NCBI GenBank assembly: GCA_950097015.1
Contig: CATNEN010000038.1
Span: forward strand, 32,388,501-32,452,500
Source: Macrostomum hystrix
Lineage: Eukaryota > Platyhelminthes > Macrostomidae
Reading direction: 5' to 3'
DNA length: 64,000 nucleotides
A model generated the notes under the pieces. It was not told the DNA's origin and made no database searches. It worked only from the letters and a program-made list of their open reading frames with translations. Shown here piece after piece: positions 19,801 through 30,407 of this stretch. Positions within the stretch are counted from its first letter, which is position 1. Each line of letters begins with the position of its first letter. Both the position numbers and the translations under genes were made by a program.

Positions 19801-22800
19801 AGGCGTGGTGATGACGGCAGCCTTGGTCTGCAGATCGGCCATGCGGCTGGTTGTCTGGTCCAAATCTTTGCGCACGGACTCCAGCTCTCCGCGCATCGAT
19901 GCCAATTCGTTGGAGGCGGCCCTGGCCTCCTCTTCCTTGGCCTGAACAGCCGCTAGCACTCGGTCGTTCTCCTCCTGTAGCCTGGCCCGCTCCTCGGCGC
20001 TCATCTGCACCTCCGACTCCAGCTGGGCCTTGATTTCCTCGGCTCTCTGGCGCTCAGATTCAATCTCGTCACGTTGTCGTTGAATCTCCTCCATCTGGCG
20101 GGACATCTCAGCCATGCGGCTGGCCTGCTCCTCGCGCTCCCTGGCGTAGGACTCCTGCAGGCCTTCCAGCTCGGCTAGGCGGCCTTCCAGTTCGCGCCGA
20201 CGAGACTCCGCCTCTTCTCTGGCGGCACGCTCGCGTTCTAGACGGATTCTGCGGGGTTTGGTCATTGGTTGGGGTCACTGTGCATAGTCACGGGTCATTG
20301 GTCAGGTCATGGGGTGGAGTCATTGATAACGGCCCAAGCGATGTCATCGGGTGGAGGCATTTAGATCGGTCATTGATTAGGGTCATTCAGCACCCATCGT
20401 GCGATTGGTCATAGGTTGCGGTTATTGCGCATGCGTCATATAAATGGTCATTGGGCAAGGATTTTGGATTGGACTATTGGTCATTGGGTGGAGTCATTGA
20501 GCATCGACCGTATGAATGTGCATTGGGCACGGATGGTGTGATTGGTCATTGGTTGAGGTCATTGGACCATATGAATATGCATTGGGCACGGATGGTGTGA
20601 TTGGTCATTGATGAGGTCATTGGACCATATGAATGTGCATTGGGCACGGATGGTTGTGTTGTTTGTCGCAGAAATTGTGTCAGATTTCTCACAAACATTT
20701 AGCTAGGCTCTGTTTAACCCCGCACAAACCACTGCTTAAAAATTGTACTGTGAAACTTGAAAGGAACTTTAAAAAGGTTGAGAAAATCTTTCTAAGCAGT
20801 TGTTGAAGGCTTGCAATTTTTGCAACAACTGCAGGAAAGCAAACCAAACAAGAGAGAGAGACAGATAGAAAGGTAGGGAGAGAGAGAAATAAGAAAATCC
20901 ATTGCACGCGATAAGTAAAGCTCCAAATATTCTCTAAACTGGAAAGTAGGAAAGCAGTACCAGAAGGAGAGACAGAGAGAGAGACAGAATGACAAACTTT
21001 GTCCTGTTGATCATAAACAGTGTTGAGGCTTAGAGTTTTTCACAAATATAAAACCCAGTAAGCTGTTAAGCCCCGGGGTAAGGCCCGAACAGCCGCACTT
21101 GGCATATATATTTATATGCTGTGCAGCATTTTTATGTGATTCGTTTAGCTTATTTAGCATAGATAGCATTGACTTGTTTATATAAAACTAACAGACACGA
21201 AATAACAGAGGAATAAATAGTATGATAGATTGATCAAATCTAACGGGTAATTATTGCTAATTCGAGAAAATCATAGAAAAAATGATAACAGTAATGTGAA
21301 AGCTCTGCCTGTAAAGAATCAGTGCATGATTTGGTCAGGAAATTGGGTCAGAATCAGTCAGGAATGTGGGTCAGAATCGGTCAGGAAAGAGGGTCAGAAT
21401 CAGTCAGGAATGTGGGTCAGTATCAGCCAGGAATGTGGGTCAGAATCAGTCAGGATAGAGGGTCAGAATCAGTCAGGAATGTGGGTCAGTATCAGCCAGG
21501 AATGTGGGTCAGAATCGGTCAGGAAAGAGGGTCAGAATCAGTCAGGAATGTGGGTCAGTATCAGCCAGGAATGTGGGTCAGAATCAGTCAGGATAGAGGG
21601 TCAGAATCAGTCAGGAACGTGGGTCAGAATCAGCCAGGAATGTGGGTCAGAATCAGTCAGGAAAGAGGGTCAGAATCAGTCAGGAATGAGGGTCAGTATC
21701 AGCCAGGAATGTGGGTCAGTATCAGCCAGGAATGTGGGTCAGAATCAGTCAGGATAGAGGGTCAGAATCAGTCAGGAACGTGGGTCAGAATCAGCCAGGA
21801 ATGTGGGTCAGAATCAGTCAGGAAAGAGGGTCAGAATCAGTCAGGAATGAGGGTCAGTATCAGCCAGGAATGTGGGTCAGAATCAGTCAGGAATGAGGGT
21901 CAGAATCAGTCGGGAATGTGGGTCAGAATCAGTCAGGAATGTGGGTCAGAATCAGTCAGGAATGAGGGTCAGAATCAGTCAGGAATGTGGGTCAGTATCA
22001 GCCAGGAATGTGGGTCAGAATCAGTCAGGAATGTGGGTCAGAATCAGTCAGGAAAGAGGGTCAGAATCAGTCAGGAATGTGGGTCAGAATCAGTCAGGAA
22101 AGTGGGTCAGAATCAGCCTGAAAATGTGGGTCAGAATCAGTTAGGAAAGAGGGTCAGAATCAGCCTGAAAATGTGGGTCAGAATCAGTCAGGAAAGTGGG
22201 TCAGAATCTGTCAGGAATGTGGGTCAGAATCAGTCAGGAATGTGGGTCAGAATCAGTCAGGAAGGTGGGTCAGAATCAGTCAGGGACAATGAATACTTAC
22301 CTCTCGTATTGCTTGTTAGCCTTATCCTCCTTGGCCTGTGCCTTCATCTGTTGCACCTCGATGGTGTCTGGCTTGCGTCGGCGCATGTACAGCTCGTGAT
22401 TGCCCATGCACAGGGCCAGAATGCGTTTGTTGATTCGTAGGCGTGGCGCGAAGAATACGAAGTCCTGAGAAAGTGGCCAATCATTAATTAACAGTGGAAC
22501 TACCAAGGGGGGACTTAAGAACAAGTGCCAACTTTTTGTTGCGCATCTTCTGAAACAAGAATCAAGTCGCCATTTCTTCAGACCGTCGAGATATTCAATG
22601 GTTCTGGCCGAAAGTCAAATTTTTTCCAGAAGCGCTAGTGTATTTCACACATCCTAATACAAAAATTAGCACTGCCTTGCAAGGCCTTCAAAATGTATCC
22701 GAATGTCACCCGAATGCGCGTGCATCATCTCCGTCTTCGGTGGTCACCTACCTTTTGTCAAGACGGACTGCTGGACCTTCAAGGGCTACAACAGGTGAAA

Positions 22801-25800
22801 CTAGGCCACTATTGACACCCTGACGCGAATTTCTCCAATTTCACTGATCAAGCCTAAATATTGGGCGCAGCTCAACCACAGGACACCATCGCCTAGTCTG
22901 TCAACCAATCAGTCACATCAGGGAAAAACGGGCGGCAAAATGGCTTGGCAGTCCTATTGTTAACCAATTGCTCTGATTGGCTAGCAATTTCCCTAAAATA
23001 TTGATTGGCTCAGAAATTAAACCTTGCAATTTTTCTGATTCAGCATGAAAGCCAATTGGGGGGTCGGTGGGAGAGCGGTTAACGCGTTTGCCTTTCGTAC
23101 CAAGGTCCCTGAGCTCGATTCCGAGGCGAGGCCACATTCATTTAAGGCGCAGCCGCGGAGAGAAGGCTTAGAGCAGGGGTCGGCAAACTCCGGCCCGCGG
23201 GCCAGATGCGGCCCTTGAAGCTCCCAAATCCGGCCCGTTGCCCCTTCTGACATCTACAGTGTCCTGTTTTATCTCTCCCGTGTCTAATCTCTCCCGTGTC
23301 TAATCTCTCCCGTGTCTAATCTCTCCCGTGTCTTGTCTTTCCTGTGTCTCATCTCTCCCCTATCTCTTATTTATACAGTCAATGCGGCCCGCTGTCGTCT
23401 TTTAGGTTCTCTCTTTGGCCCGCCAGCAAATAAGTTTGCCTACCCCTGGCTTAGAGGCTTGTCGTCCAATTCACGCCTTTCAGGGCCAACCTCCAAGGCA
23501 CAGTGAGAGTGTACACTGCCTGACGATGAGAAAGTCAGGGCAAATTTACACTACTGTGTGAGTGTGTGCTCAGGAGTCAGCGAAATGGGCAGATTGCCTC
23601 CTCGCTGGCTGCGGGTCTAGTGTCACCAAATGATTGCCCACAGCCCTACAGCATTTTTTATTATTAAAGCCTATTTTTCTCATGCTTTGGCCAACCTTAG
23701 ACCGTCTCGAGATTCAGATTGGCTAAAATTCTAGTTACCGTAAGTGTTCATATCGTCAAACAAGCCAGTATAAACCAATACTGTTTAGTTTAAGTAACAA
23801 TTCTACTTACAGGCGCCTTTCTATCAATCGGTTTAATAACGAACTTGCGATCGTTAAAGGAGATATTGCGAATCTCGGACCATGGGAAACCGATTTTCGG
23901 TGTCAGCTTGTCCTCCTGGGCGTAGATGTTCAGGCCAAGGGCGTCGATGCCTAGAAATAGGTCCGTGCCCTTCTTGTTTTTGATTTCGAAGTAATTGACG
24001 CCGTACATCTCAAGATCCTGGGCGACCTTCAGATACTCCAGCATCGCATCCTCCTTCATCTTGCCCTTCAGCTCGCGATACCAGTTCACAATTCTATCCT
24101 CCCACTCCTGCCGCGATAGTTTGTGCTGGTTGATGACGGTCTGCATATTGTGGCATTTGACAATAAATAGGTAAGACTTCTGTAGCTATGAAATACATTA
24201 AAGTAAGTAGAAAAAAAACTCTCAACGACAGGGGATTCTGGAGAATGGGATATCTAAACGACAGGGGAGTCTCTGTAATGGGATAACTAAACGACAGGGG
24301 AGTCTCTGTAATGGGATATCTAAACGACAGGGGCTTCTCTGTAATGGGATATCTAAGTGACAGGGGAGTGTCTGTAATGGGATATCTAAATGACAGGGGA
24401 TTCTCTGTAATGGGATATCTAAACGACAGGGGCTTCTCTGCAAAGTGGGATATCTAAATGACAGGGGAGTCTCTGTAATGGGATATCTAAACGACAGGGG
24501 ATTCTCTGTAATGGGATATCTAAACGACAGGGGATTCTGGAGAATGGGATATCTAAACGACAGGGGAGTCTCTGTAATGGGATATCTAAACGACAGGGGA
24601 GTCTCTGTAATGGGATATCTAAACGACAGGGGCTTCTCTGTAATGGGATATCTAAGTGACAGGGGAGTGTCTGTAATGGGATATCTAAATGACAGGGGAT
24701 TCTCTGTAATGGGATATCTAAACGACAGGGGCTTCTCTGCAAAGTGGGTTATCTAAATGACAGGGGAGTCTCTGTAATGGGATATCTAAACGACAGGGGA
24801 TTCTCTGTAATGGGATATGTAAATGACAAGGGATTCTCTGTAATGGGATATCTAAACGACACGGGCTTCTCTGTAATGGGATATCTAAACGACACGGGCT
24901 TCTCTGTAATGGGATATCTAAACGACAGGGGAGTCTCTGTAATGGGATATCTAAATGACAGGGGAGTCGCTGTAATGGGATATCTACATGACAGGGGAGT
25001 CGCTGTAATGGGATATCTAAACGACAGGGGCTTCTCTGTAATGGGATATCTAAACGACAGGGGAGTCTCTGTAATGGGATATCTAAATGACAGGGGAGTG
25101 TCTGTAATGGGATATCTAAATGACAGGGGATTCTCTGTAATGGAATATCTAAATGACAGGGGATTCTCTGTAATGGGATATCTAAGTGACAGGGGAGTGT
25201 CTGTAATGGGATATCTAAATGACAGGGGATTCTCTGTAATGGGATATCTAAACGACAGGGGCTTCTCTGCAAAGTGGGATATCTAAATGACAGGGAGTCT
25301 CTGTAATGGGATATCTAAACGACAGGGGATTCTCTGTAATGGGATATGTAAATGACAAGGGATTCTCTGTAATGGGATATCTAAACGACACGGGCTTCTC
25401 TGTAATGGGATATCTAAACGACACGGGCTTTTCTGTAATGGGATATCTAAACGACAGGGGAGTCTCTGTAATGGGATATCTACATGACAGGGGAGTCGCT
25501 GTAATGGGATATCTACATGACAGGGGAGTCGCTGTAATGGGATATCTAAACGACAGGGGCTTCTCTGTAATGGGATATCTAAACGACAGGGATTCTCTGT
25601 AATGGGATATCTAAACGACAGGGGAGTCTCTGTAATGGGATATCTAAATGACAGGGGAGTGTCTGTAATGGGATATCTAAATGACAGGGGATTCTCTGTA
25701 ATGGGATATCTAAACGACAGGGGAGTCTCTGTAATGGGATATCTAAACGACAGGGGCTTCTCTGTAATGGGATATCTAAATGACAGGGGATTCTCTGTAA

Positions 25801-27871
25801 TGGGATATCTAAACGACAGGGGCTTCTCTGCAAAGTGGGATATCTAAATGACAGGGGAGTCTCTGTAATGGGATATCTAAACGACAGGGGATTCTCTGTA
25901 ATGGGATATCTAAACGACACGGGCTTCTCTGTAATGGGATATCTAAACGACAGGGGAGTCTCTGTAATGGGATATCTACATGACAGGGGAGTGGCTGTAA
26001 TGGGATATCTACATGACAGGGGAGTCTCTGTAATGGGATATGTAAACGACAGTGGAGTCTCTTTAATGGGATATCTAAACGACAGGGGAGTCTCTTTAAT
26101 GGGATATCTAAACGACAGGGGAGTCTCTTTAATAGGATATCTAAACGACAGAGGATTCACTGTAATGGGATATCTAAACGACAGAGGATTCTCTGTAATG
26201 GGATATCTGAAGGACAGAGTATGCCAGAGGTTGAAAGCTTCAATAAAAAAGTGGTATTTTGAACAGGGATAAGAATGGGATAATTCTATATAATGATATA
26301 CTAAATTATGTAACAATCTTTCTTACCTGGGAAATAGGAAAGTGAGTCTCCTTGGTCAAGAAGCCGGTCTGGTGCACCTCAGGATTGTAGTCGCCAAATT
26401 TCACCTGGCAGGCAATGCTAGCTAGCAGCACGGCAGTCTCAGGCGGGCAGTAGATGTCGCCACGCAGGATGGCCTCCTTAACCTGCAGGTAGAACATGCG
26501 CTGAGTCACCTCCTGGATGAGCTCTTCGCAGGCGTCTTCCGGATAGAATTTGACGCGAAATTCAAACACTAGCAATGTGTCCTTGGGCACGTCTTGTTGC
26601 AGCACCTTCTTGTTCAGCTTTAGCCAGGTAGCGAAGCCTTTTACGTCGGTGTAGCGCAGACCGAAGTACCAGATCTCTCGCAGGCCGATTGTCTTCACAA
26701 CCTAGGGGTGCAACGGTTGACGTGATTTTAGTTCTGAAGCAAGAGTTTTAGTAAAAGTGAGTCATCTTTATCTGCTAGCTGTCACCCCAATCCTGAATTG
26801 ATAGATGTCAACTAATTGATGCCAACTAACTCAGGATTCCTAACCTGAAATTTATCAATCTAATCTCGACCAGTCAGCTGTCACTTAAATCCTGAATTGT
26901 GAGCGCACACTCCGATCCTGACCTTTCTAAGTCACTTACATCTTGACAGCTGTCAATCTAATCCTAACCTGTCAGCTGTCACTTCAACCCTGACATGTCA
27001 GATCTCAATCGAATCCTAACCTGTCAGCTGTCACTCTAATACTGGCTTGACAGCTGTCACTCCGAATCCTAACCTGTCAGCTGTCACTCCGAGTCCTAAC
27101 CTGTTAGATGTAACTCCGAATCCTAACCTGTCAGCTGACACTCCGAATCCTAACCTGTCAGCTGTCACTCTAATACTGGCTTGACAGCTGTCACTCCAAG
27201 CCAAACATAATCTGTCAGCTGTCACTCTAATACTGGCTTGACAGCTGTCACTCCAAGCCAAACATAATCTGTCAGCTGTCACTCTAATACTGGCTTGACA
27301 GCTGTCACTCCAAGCCAAACATAATCTGTCAGCTGTCACTCTAATACTGGCTTGACAGCTGTCACTCCAAGCCAAACATAATCTGTCAGCTGTCACTCTA
27401 ATACTGGCTTGACAGCTGTCACTCCAAGCCAAACATAATCTGTCAGCTGTCACTCTAATACTGGCTTGACAGCTGTCACTCCAAGCCAAACATAATCTGT
27501 CAGCTGTCACTCTAATACTGGCTTGACAGCTGTCACTCCAAGCCAAACATAATCTGTCAGCCAATTTAATCTAACAATTTGAGCTGCCACCTTCATTCGA
27601 TTCCTAATATATCACCTACCGTTTTCTATCACTGCACAGATGTCTCATTCGTCAAGCGAAGTAATCAAACAGGTCTATTCACTCACCTGATCAAACAGCT
27701 GCTTGCCAGTTGTGCTAGACTGGATTGCAAACTCCAGCTCAGCATCCATAGTCGTTACTTTCACATTGATCTGAATGAAAATAACGAATAATAGATTTTT
27801 ATCGGAACTAGTTTGTTTATATTATTCAATGAAATAAAATTCACGAGCAATCTACTCACAGGCTTCCCCAT
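16804..27871 (-). CDS. MSN: Ezrin/radixin/moesin family protein
   Basis: Seven coding exons: 27871-27860, 27770-27687, 26701-26327, 24140-23811, 22464-22301, 20248-19770 and 17075-16804. They join at GT/AG sites to 1716 bp (571 residues; vertebrate ERMs about 577-586). The FERM domain (1 to about 295) shows [42 protein letters not shown]-like [34 protein letters not shown] and [21 protein letters not shown] long charged coiled-coil helix (about 296-470) follows, then the C-ERMAD ending [12 protein letters not shown]. The regulatory threonine is present (T552, in KFKTLQKIR). Its phosphorylation, with PIP2 binding to the FERM lobe, opens the molecule to link membrane proteins to F-actin. The single gene fits an invertebrate, and naming it moesin rather than ezrin or radixin is conventional. 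The first coding exon holds only MGKP. Every intron over 600 bp contains a tandem array or mobile DNA. Confidence 0.97.
17226..17365 (+). repeat. SINE family B fragment (ERM last intron)
   Basis: The blocks GCGAGGCCGCATTCATTT, GGCGCAGCCGCGGAGAGAAG, TTGTCGTGCAATTTACG and CAAGGCACAGTGAGAGTGTA match the 23055-23660 copy. The tRNA-like head is missing. Confidence 0.65.
17526..18337. mobile_element. TIR-bounded element carrying a DUF3504-like gene fragment
   Basis: The left end starts TTATGGGTAGGCTG (17526-17539). The right end finishes with its exact complement CAGCCTACCCATAA (18324-18337). A second matching pair lies further in: CTGTCTATGGTCAAAA at 17585-17600, and the complement of CTGTCTATGGTTGAAAA at 18285-18269, with a further copy at 18208-18224. 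These are imperfect inverted ends of about 70-75 bp around 670 bp of unique DNA. A target duplication is not certain; the flanks are AT-rich (TTA/TAA). The unique part contains the reading frame described separately. It lies in the last ERM intron. Confidence 0.55.
17681..18130 (-). pseudogene. DUF3504/Crypton-type recombinase N-terminal fragment
   Basis: An open frame runs from the ATG at 18130 to a stop at 17681 (149 codons). After an acidic N-terminal part it has [20 protein letters not shown], then [13 protein letters not shown] and YLCAYLR. This resembles the core-binding start of DUF3504 proteins (Crypton tyrosine recombinases and domesticated KCTD1/QRICH1/ZMYM types). The expected continuation, similar to a Y.P.SLFAL block, is seen only in another frame ([12 protein letters not shown], about 17665-17700), so there is a frameshift. 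The catalytic R..H..R..Y domain is absent. It is a broken, non-catalytic relic. The domain call is by resemblance only. Confidence 0.5.
18341..18377. repeat. Perfect 17-bp hairpin beside the TIR element
   Basis: TAATATAGACTGGCTGA is followed by a 3-bp spacer and its exact reverse complement. It begins 4 bp outside the right inverted end of the 17526-18337 element. Confidence 0.85.
19275..19592 (-). repeat. SINE family A, copy 2 (near full length)
   Basis: On the minus strand it has the A box TAGTGGTTAAAGCGTCGG, the B box GGTTCGATTCCC and TAGCAAGACACTTAACTCTG. Next come CATTGCTTCAGTTCACCCAG, a GGGTACCAG block, the exact palindrome CAGTCCATGGACTG (19393-19406), CAATAGCTGC-like and CAGCTGTGCTGTCGGCTGC blocks, and an ATTA-rich 3' tail. 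This is the best-preserved reference copy in the window. Confidence 0.85.
19677..19760 (+). repeat. tRNA-like SINE head next to ERM exon 6
   Basis: The A-box-like TAGCCTAGTGCG (19677-19688) and a perfect B box GGTTCGAATCC (19748-19758) lie in correct order and spacing for a SINE A head. The element ends about 10 bp from the ERM exon 6 splice donor (19769-19768), so the head effectively forms the start of the intron. Confidence 0.55.
20270..20660 (+). repeat. Irregular GTCATTGG-rich minisatellite
   Basis: Loose repeats of GGTCATTGGTTGAGGTCATT and GACCATATGAATGTGCATTG, clearest as a block of about 60 bp repeated at about 20510-20650. The array begins directly at the acceptor side of ERM exon 6. 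Confidence 0.8.
21340..22290 (+). repeat. Minisatellite, 23-bp unit, ERM intron 5
   Basis: About 41 copies of GGGTCAGAATCAGTCAGGAA plus TGT. Variants AGG for TGT, GTATCAGCC for AATCAGTC and GATAG for GAATG alternate in repeated blocks. Because 23 is not a multiple of 3 and the unit has no stop in any plus-strand frame, all three frames stay open for hundreds of codons. The array ends only about 10 bp from the exon 5 donor. Confidence 0.95.
23055..23660 (+). repeat. SINE family B, long copy (interrupted by a hAT MITE)
   Basis: It has the A box GGTCGGTGGGAGAGCGGTTA and a B-box-like GAGCTCGATTCC. Then come GGCGAGGCCACATTCATTTA, GGCGCAGCCGCGGAGAGAAG, the inserted MITE (23174-23448) and GGCTTGTCGTCCAATTCACG. 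The end has AGTGAGAGTGTACACTGCC and a long tail including GCGGGTCTAGTGTCACCAAA. The last block also ends the reversed copy at 35186-35537, so the true element is about 330 bp. Confidence 0.8.
23174..23448. mobile_element. hAT-type MITE nested in SINE B
   Basis: 275 bp, starting CAGGGGTCGGCAAACT and ending with the complement of CAGGGGTAGGCAAACT (16-bp ends, one mismatch). It is flanked by a perfect 8-bp direct repeat GCTTAGAG (23166-23173 and 23449-23456). CAGGGGT..GCAAACT ends, a CGGCCCGCGGGCCAGATGCG subterminal block and 8-bp duplications are typical of non-autonomous hAT (Charlie-like) elements. Inside are about four tandem CTAATCTCTCCCGTGT units. There is no transposase. Confidence 0.92.
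24215..26240 (+). repeat. Satellite-like array, 33-bp unit, about 61 copies, ERM intron 3
   Basis: The unit is GGGATATCTAAACGACAGGG plus GATTCTCTGTAAT. Because 33 is divisible by 3, both strands show long open frames of 11-residue repeats; these are artefacts. A 35-bp marker variant (TCTCTGCAAAGTGGG) recurs at 24441, 24740, 25270 and 25831. These are 9, 16 and 17 units apart after allowing for the 2-bp insertion, which indicates block duplication. Copies near the right end (GTCTCTTTAAT) are the most diverged. Confidence 0.96.
26930..27562 (+). repeat. Tandem array rich in TGACAGCTGTCA palindromes, ERM intron 2
   Basis: The right half is about seven exact copies of a 57-bp unit (TTGACAGCTGTCACTCCAAG, then CCAAACATAATCTGTCAGCT and GTCACTCTAATACTGGC). 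The left half has looser CTGTCAGCTGTCACTC units. Each 57-bp unit holds one perfect TGACAGCTGTCA. The 19-residue open-frame repeats on the minus strand are artefacts. Confidence 0.93.
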
Positions 27872-29830
27872 GACTTCAGTTGACTGTCGAGTTGGCTTTG
27901 TTATCACAAAAACTTTAGCTTAATTACTGAAAGCAAATAATAATAATATATGATTAAACATGCTTGAGTTAGCAGGAAAACTAAATAGTAGTAAGAAAAA
28001 ATTAATCTCAACTATACAGGCAATTTAAATTAAAATTGGGTCACAGAGAACAACAAAGTACTTGTCTCTACATTGGTGATATATTAACACAGCATTTCAT
28101 CTGAAATAGTTTGCTGAACTCATAAATACAAAAGAAAAAGGTAACAAAAAGCTCATCAAATAGAAAAATGTAATAATGCTTTGTATACAGTTGATTTTAA
28201 ATTCTATATTTACTGATTAGCTACAAGCTATAAAAATTAATTAAACAAGTACAGATTGAGTTTGAATTATTTTGCTGCAACATGTTACAATAGCTGTTAT
28301 CATTGATAAAAAATTTTAACTAGCAGTCATAGAAAATAATTATTGAAGAATTTTGTCAGTAAAAAATACATTTAACCATAAAGCTACATGGTCAATACCA
28401 GCTACTGCCTATAATGGTCCATTAATTGATGACTTTGTAAGTCTCCTTTGCCACTCATATTTATGATTTATAAGTAACTATTGCTCTATTAGTAGTTTTA
28501 TTTTTTTGCAAATAGCATAATACTGATAAGAAACATAAGAGCCACTCATTTCTTAGAATTTTCTGACCTAGCTATATAACTAACAAATTATACAGTAGCT
28601 CTAAAAAATTATATACACTCAAAATGTCTGTTGTTTTTTAGCTCTGCTAATAAAGTGCAACCTTTTGTGAAATAATTAAATTGCTTAAATTATTAACTTG
28701 CTATCTGATCTGTAGGATTTATTGGATTACAAGAAACAAAAAGGACAAACTGACATTTTCAAGATGAACATACTTCCAAAAACATTATATGCCCAATGAC
28801 ACAAGTTAATTACAATTTACTAAACTTAACTAGATTATAACTATTCTTACATGGCAACAAAATGCAGATATTACCCTAAAAATAGATTTAAATAAATCAT
28901 TCTTGGTAACAAGTAAACAAATCAGCACCATTCATAAATGACATTTTAAATATATAATTGTTTTTAGCATTGATACTAAGTCACACAACCTTGCTTAGTC
29001 TTACATTATGTGCATCTGTCAGTTACATGTTAAGTAGCAAAAACCAAATTTTTAATTAAGCTAGCAAATAAACAGCTAGATCATAGCTAGGCCTTCTCAT
29101 AGAAACTCAAACTAAGAAAAAGAACAACTAAATAGAATGGTGTGAACACAAAAATATTAAGCAAATATGAAAAAAGTATAATAGCAAAAATATAGGAAAT
29201 CTTTCTAAGCACCTAAATATAGCTTTTAGTAAAGTTGGACAAATATTTTGCTCCAGTTTATAGGTAAAACTAATCTAAGATTTTTCTGTGCATCAATTGA
29301 ATAATGAATACTCAGACATGCTTTTGATCTAAATCTACAAATACTGAATATGGTATTAGTATAGTAGGTATAGTAGTGGTGTCCTATATGTATTATATAT
29401 GTTGACCATTGTATCTCAAAAGTTGTACATAAAAGGCCATATGAATTCATTAATTGAAATATTGGCTAAACATTTTTGCATATATAACTACAGCTACATG
29501 AATAAGCCTAAAGGTTTAAAGGCTCATTTTTATAAAAAAGAGAAAACAATATTTTCAATTAGTTTGTTTAGTAACAGTCTGTACTATTACCTACTATAGC
29601 TATTGGAATAAATGTTGAAAACCTACAGGTACACCATTTCTTTAGAATCAAGAAATTTTATTGTTTCCTAGCACATGTCAATATGTCATTGAACTTTGTG
29701 CAAAAATTCAAATGGGACACAACATTAAAGTGACGGCAACTGTGAAAACTTATTTACACTGCTATAATTTATGGCAGAGCTTATTCCCATGGTCCCGTGC
29801 CGATAATTTCAATTTTATCCGCACGGATCT
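27872..29830. other. AT-rich region upstream of the ERM start
   Basis: It should contain the ERM 5' UTR and promoter. A possible acceptor for a leader exon lies just upstream of the ATG, but I cannot place the leader exon. No repeats or other genes are recognisable. Confidence 0.45.
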
Positions 29831-30407
29831 GTGCTGATAATTTTCTGCTTATCCACATGGCAGCTTGTATGAATAGGTCTAAAACTCTTTATATAAATAT
29901 GCTGTGTCGTTAATTTCCATTTTATTCACACAGTTCTGTTCTTTGAAACAAGGCCCTTTCAGGTTTGAACGTTTTGTTGAACCCTCTAGCCAATAGATCC
30001 ACTAAGTTGAAAGTTGCCAGTGTGTTACGACAGTGTTCTACATTTCGACCTACACATTCATTAACCAACACATATGTCATCCTTTTTAATGATTGCAATA
30101 ACAACTTACTAAATCTTTTGTCATCATTACGTGTTTTCATTCGAATTGTATTGACTTAAAAAGCTAGAAGTCTATCAAAAAAAAATCCAAGGCAACCAGC
30201 AGAATTCTAGTCAGCACCAAACTCGTCACACATATCATACATCATTGTTATTATTTTACACTATGCATTGATAGTGTACACTATACATTATAGGCCCTAC
30301 TCTGAAGCAAAAGCCTTATGCTCAGAGAAGAATAGGTAGGCCTAGGGACTTGAAAGTAGACCTATTCATACAAGCTGCCATGTGGATAAGCAGAAAATTA
30401 TCGGCAC
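29831..30407. mobile_element. 577-bp element with 50-bp inverted repeats
   Basis: The arms 29831-29880 and 30358-30407 are inverted copies with one mismatch in 50; the inner 45 bp are identical. They begin GTGCYGATAATTTTCTGC. The 477-bp middle is AT-rich and has two short open frames without recognised domains. The left arm is preceded by a diverged direct copy of its own start (GTGCCGATAATTTCAATTT at about 29798). I found no clear target duplication, so the class is unknown. Confidence 0.7.

Noticed and set aside
21254-22440. 372-codon repetitive frame (GQNQSG.. type)
   Set aside because: Artefact of the 23-bp array. The last part of the frame is the reverse complement of ERM exon 5.
24222-26316. 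Long open frames of 11-residue repeats on both strands
   Set aside because: A 33-bp unit without stops makes such frames automatically. They sit in an ERM intron, and both strands are equally open.
27031-27564. 177-codon minus-strand frame with 19-residue repeats
   Set aside because: Artefact of the 57-bp array inside ERM intron 2.
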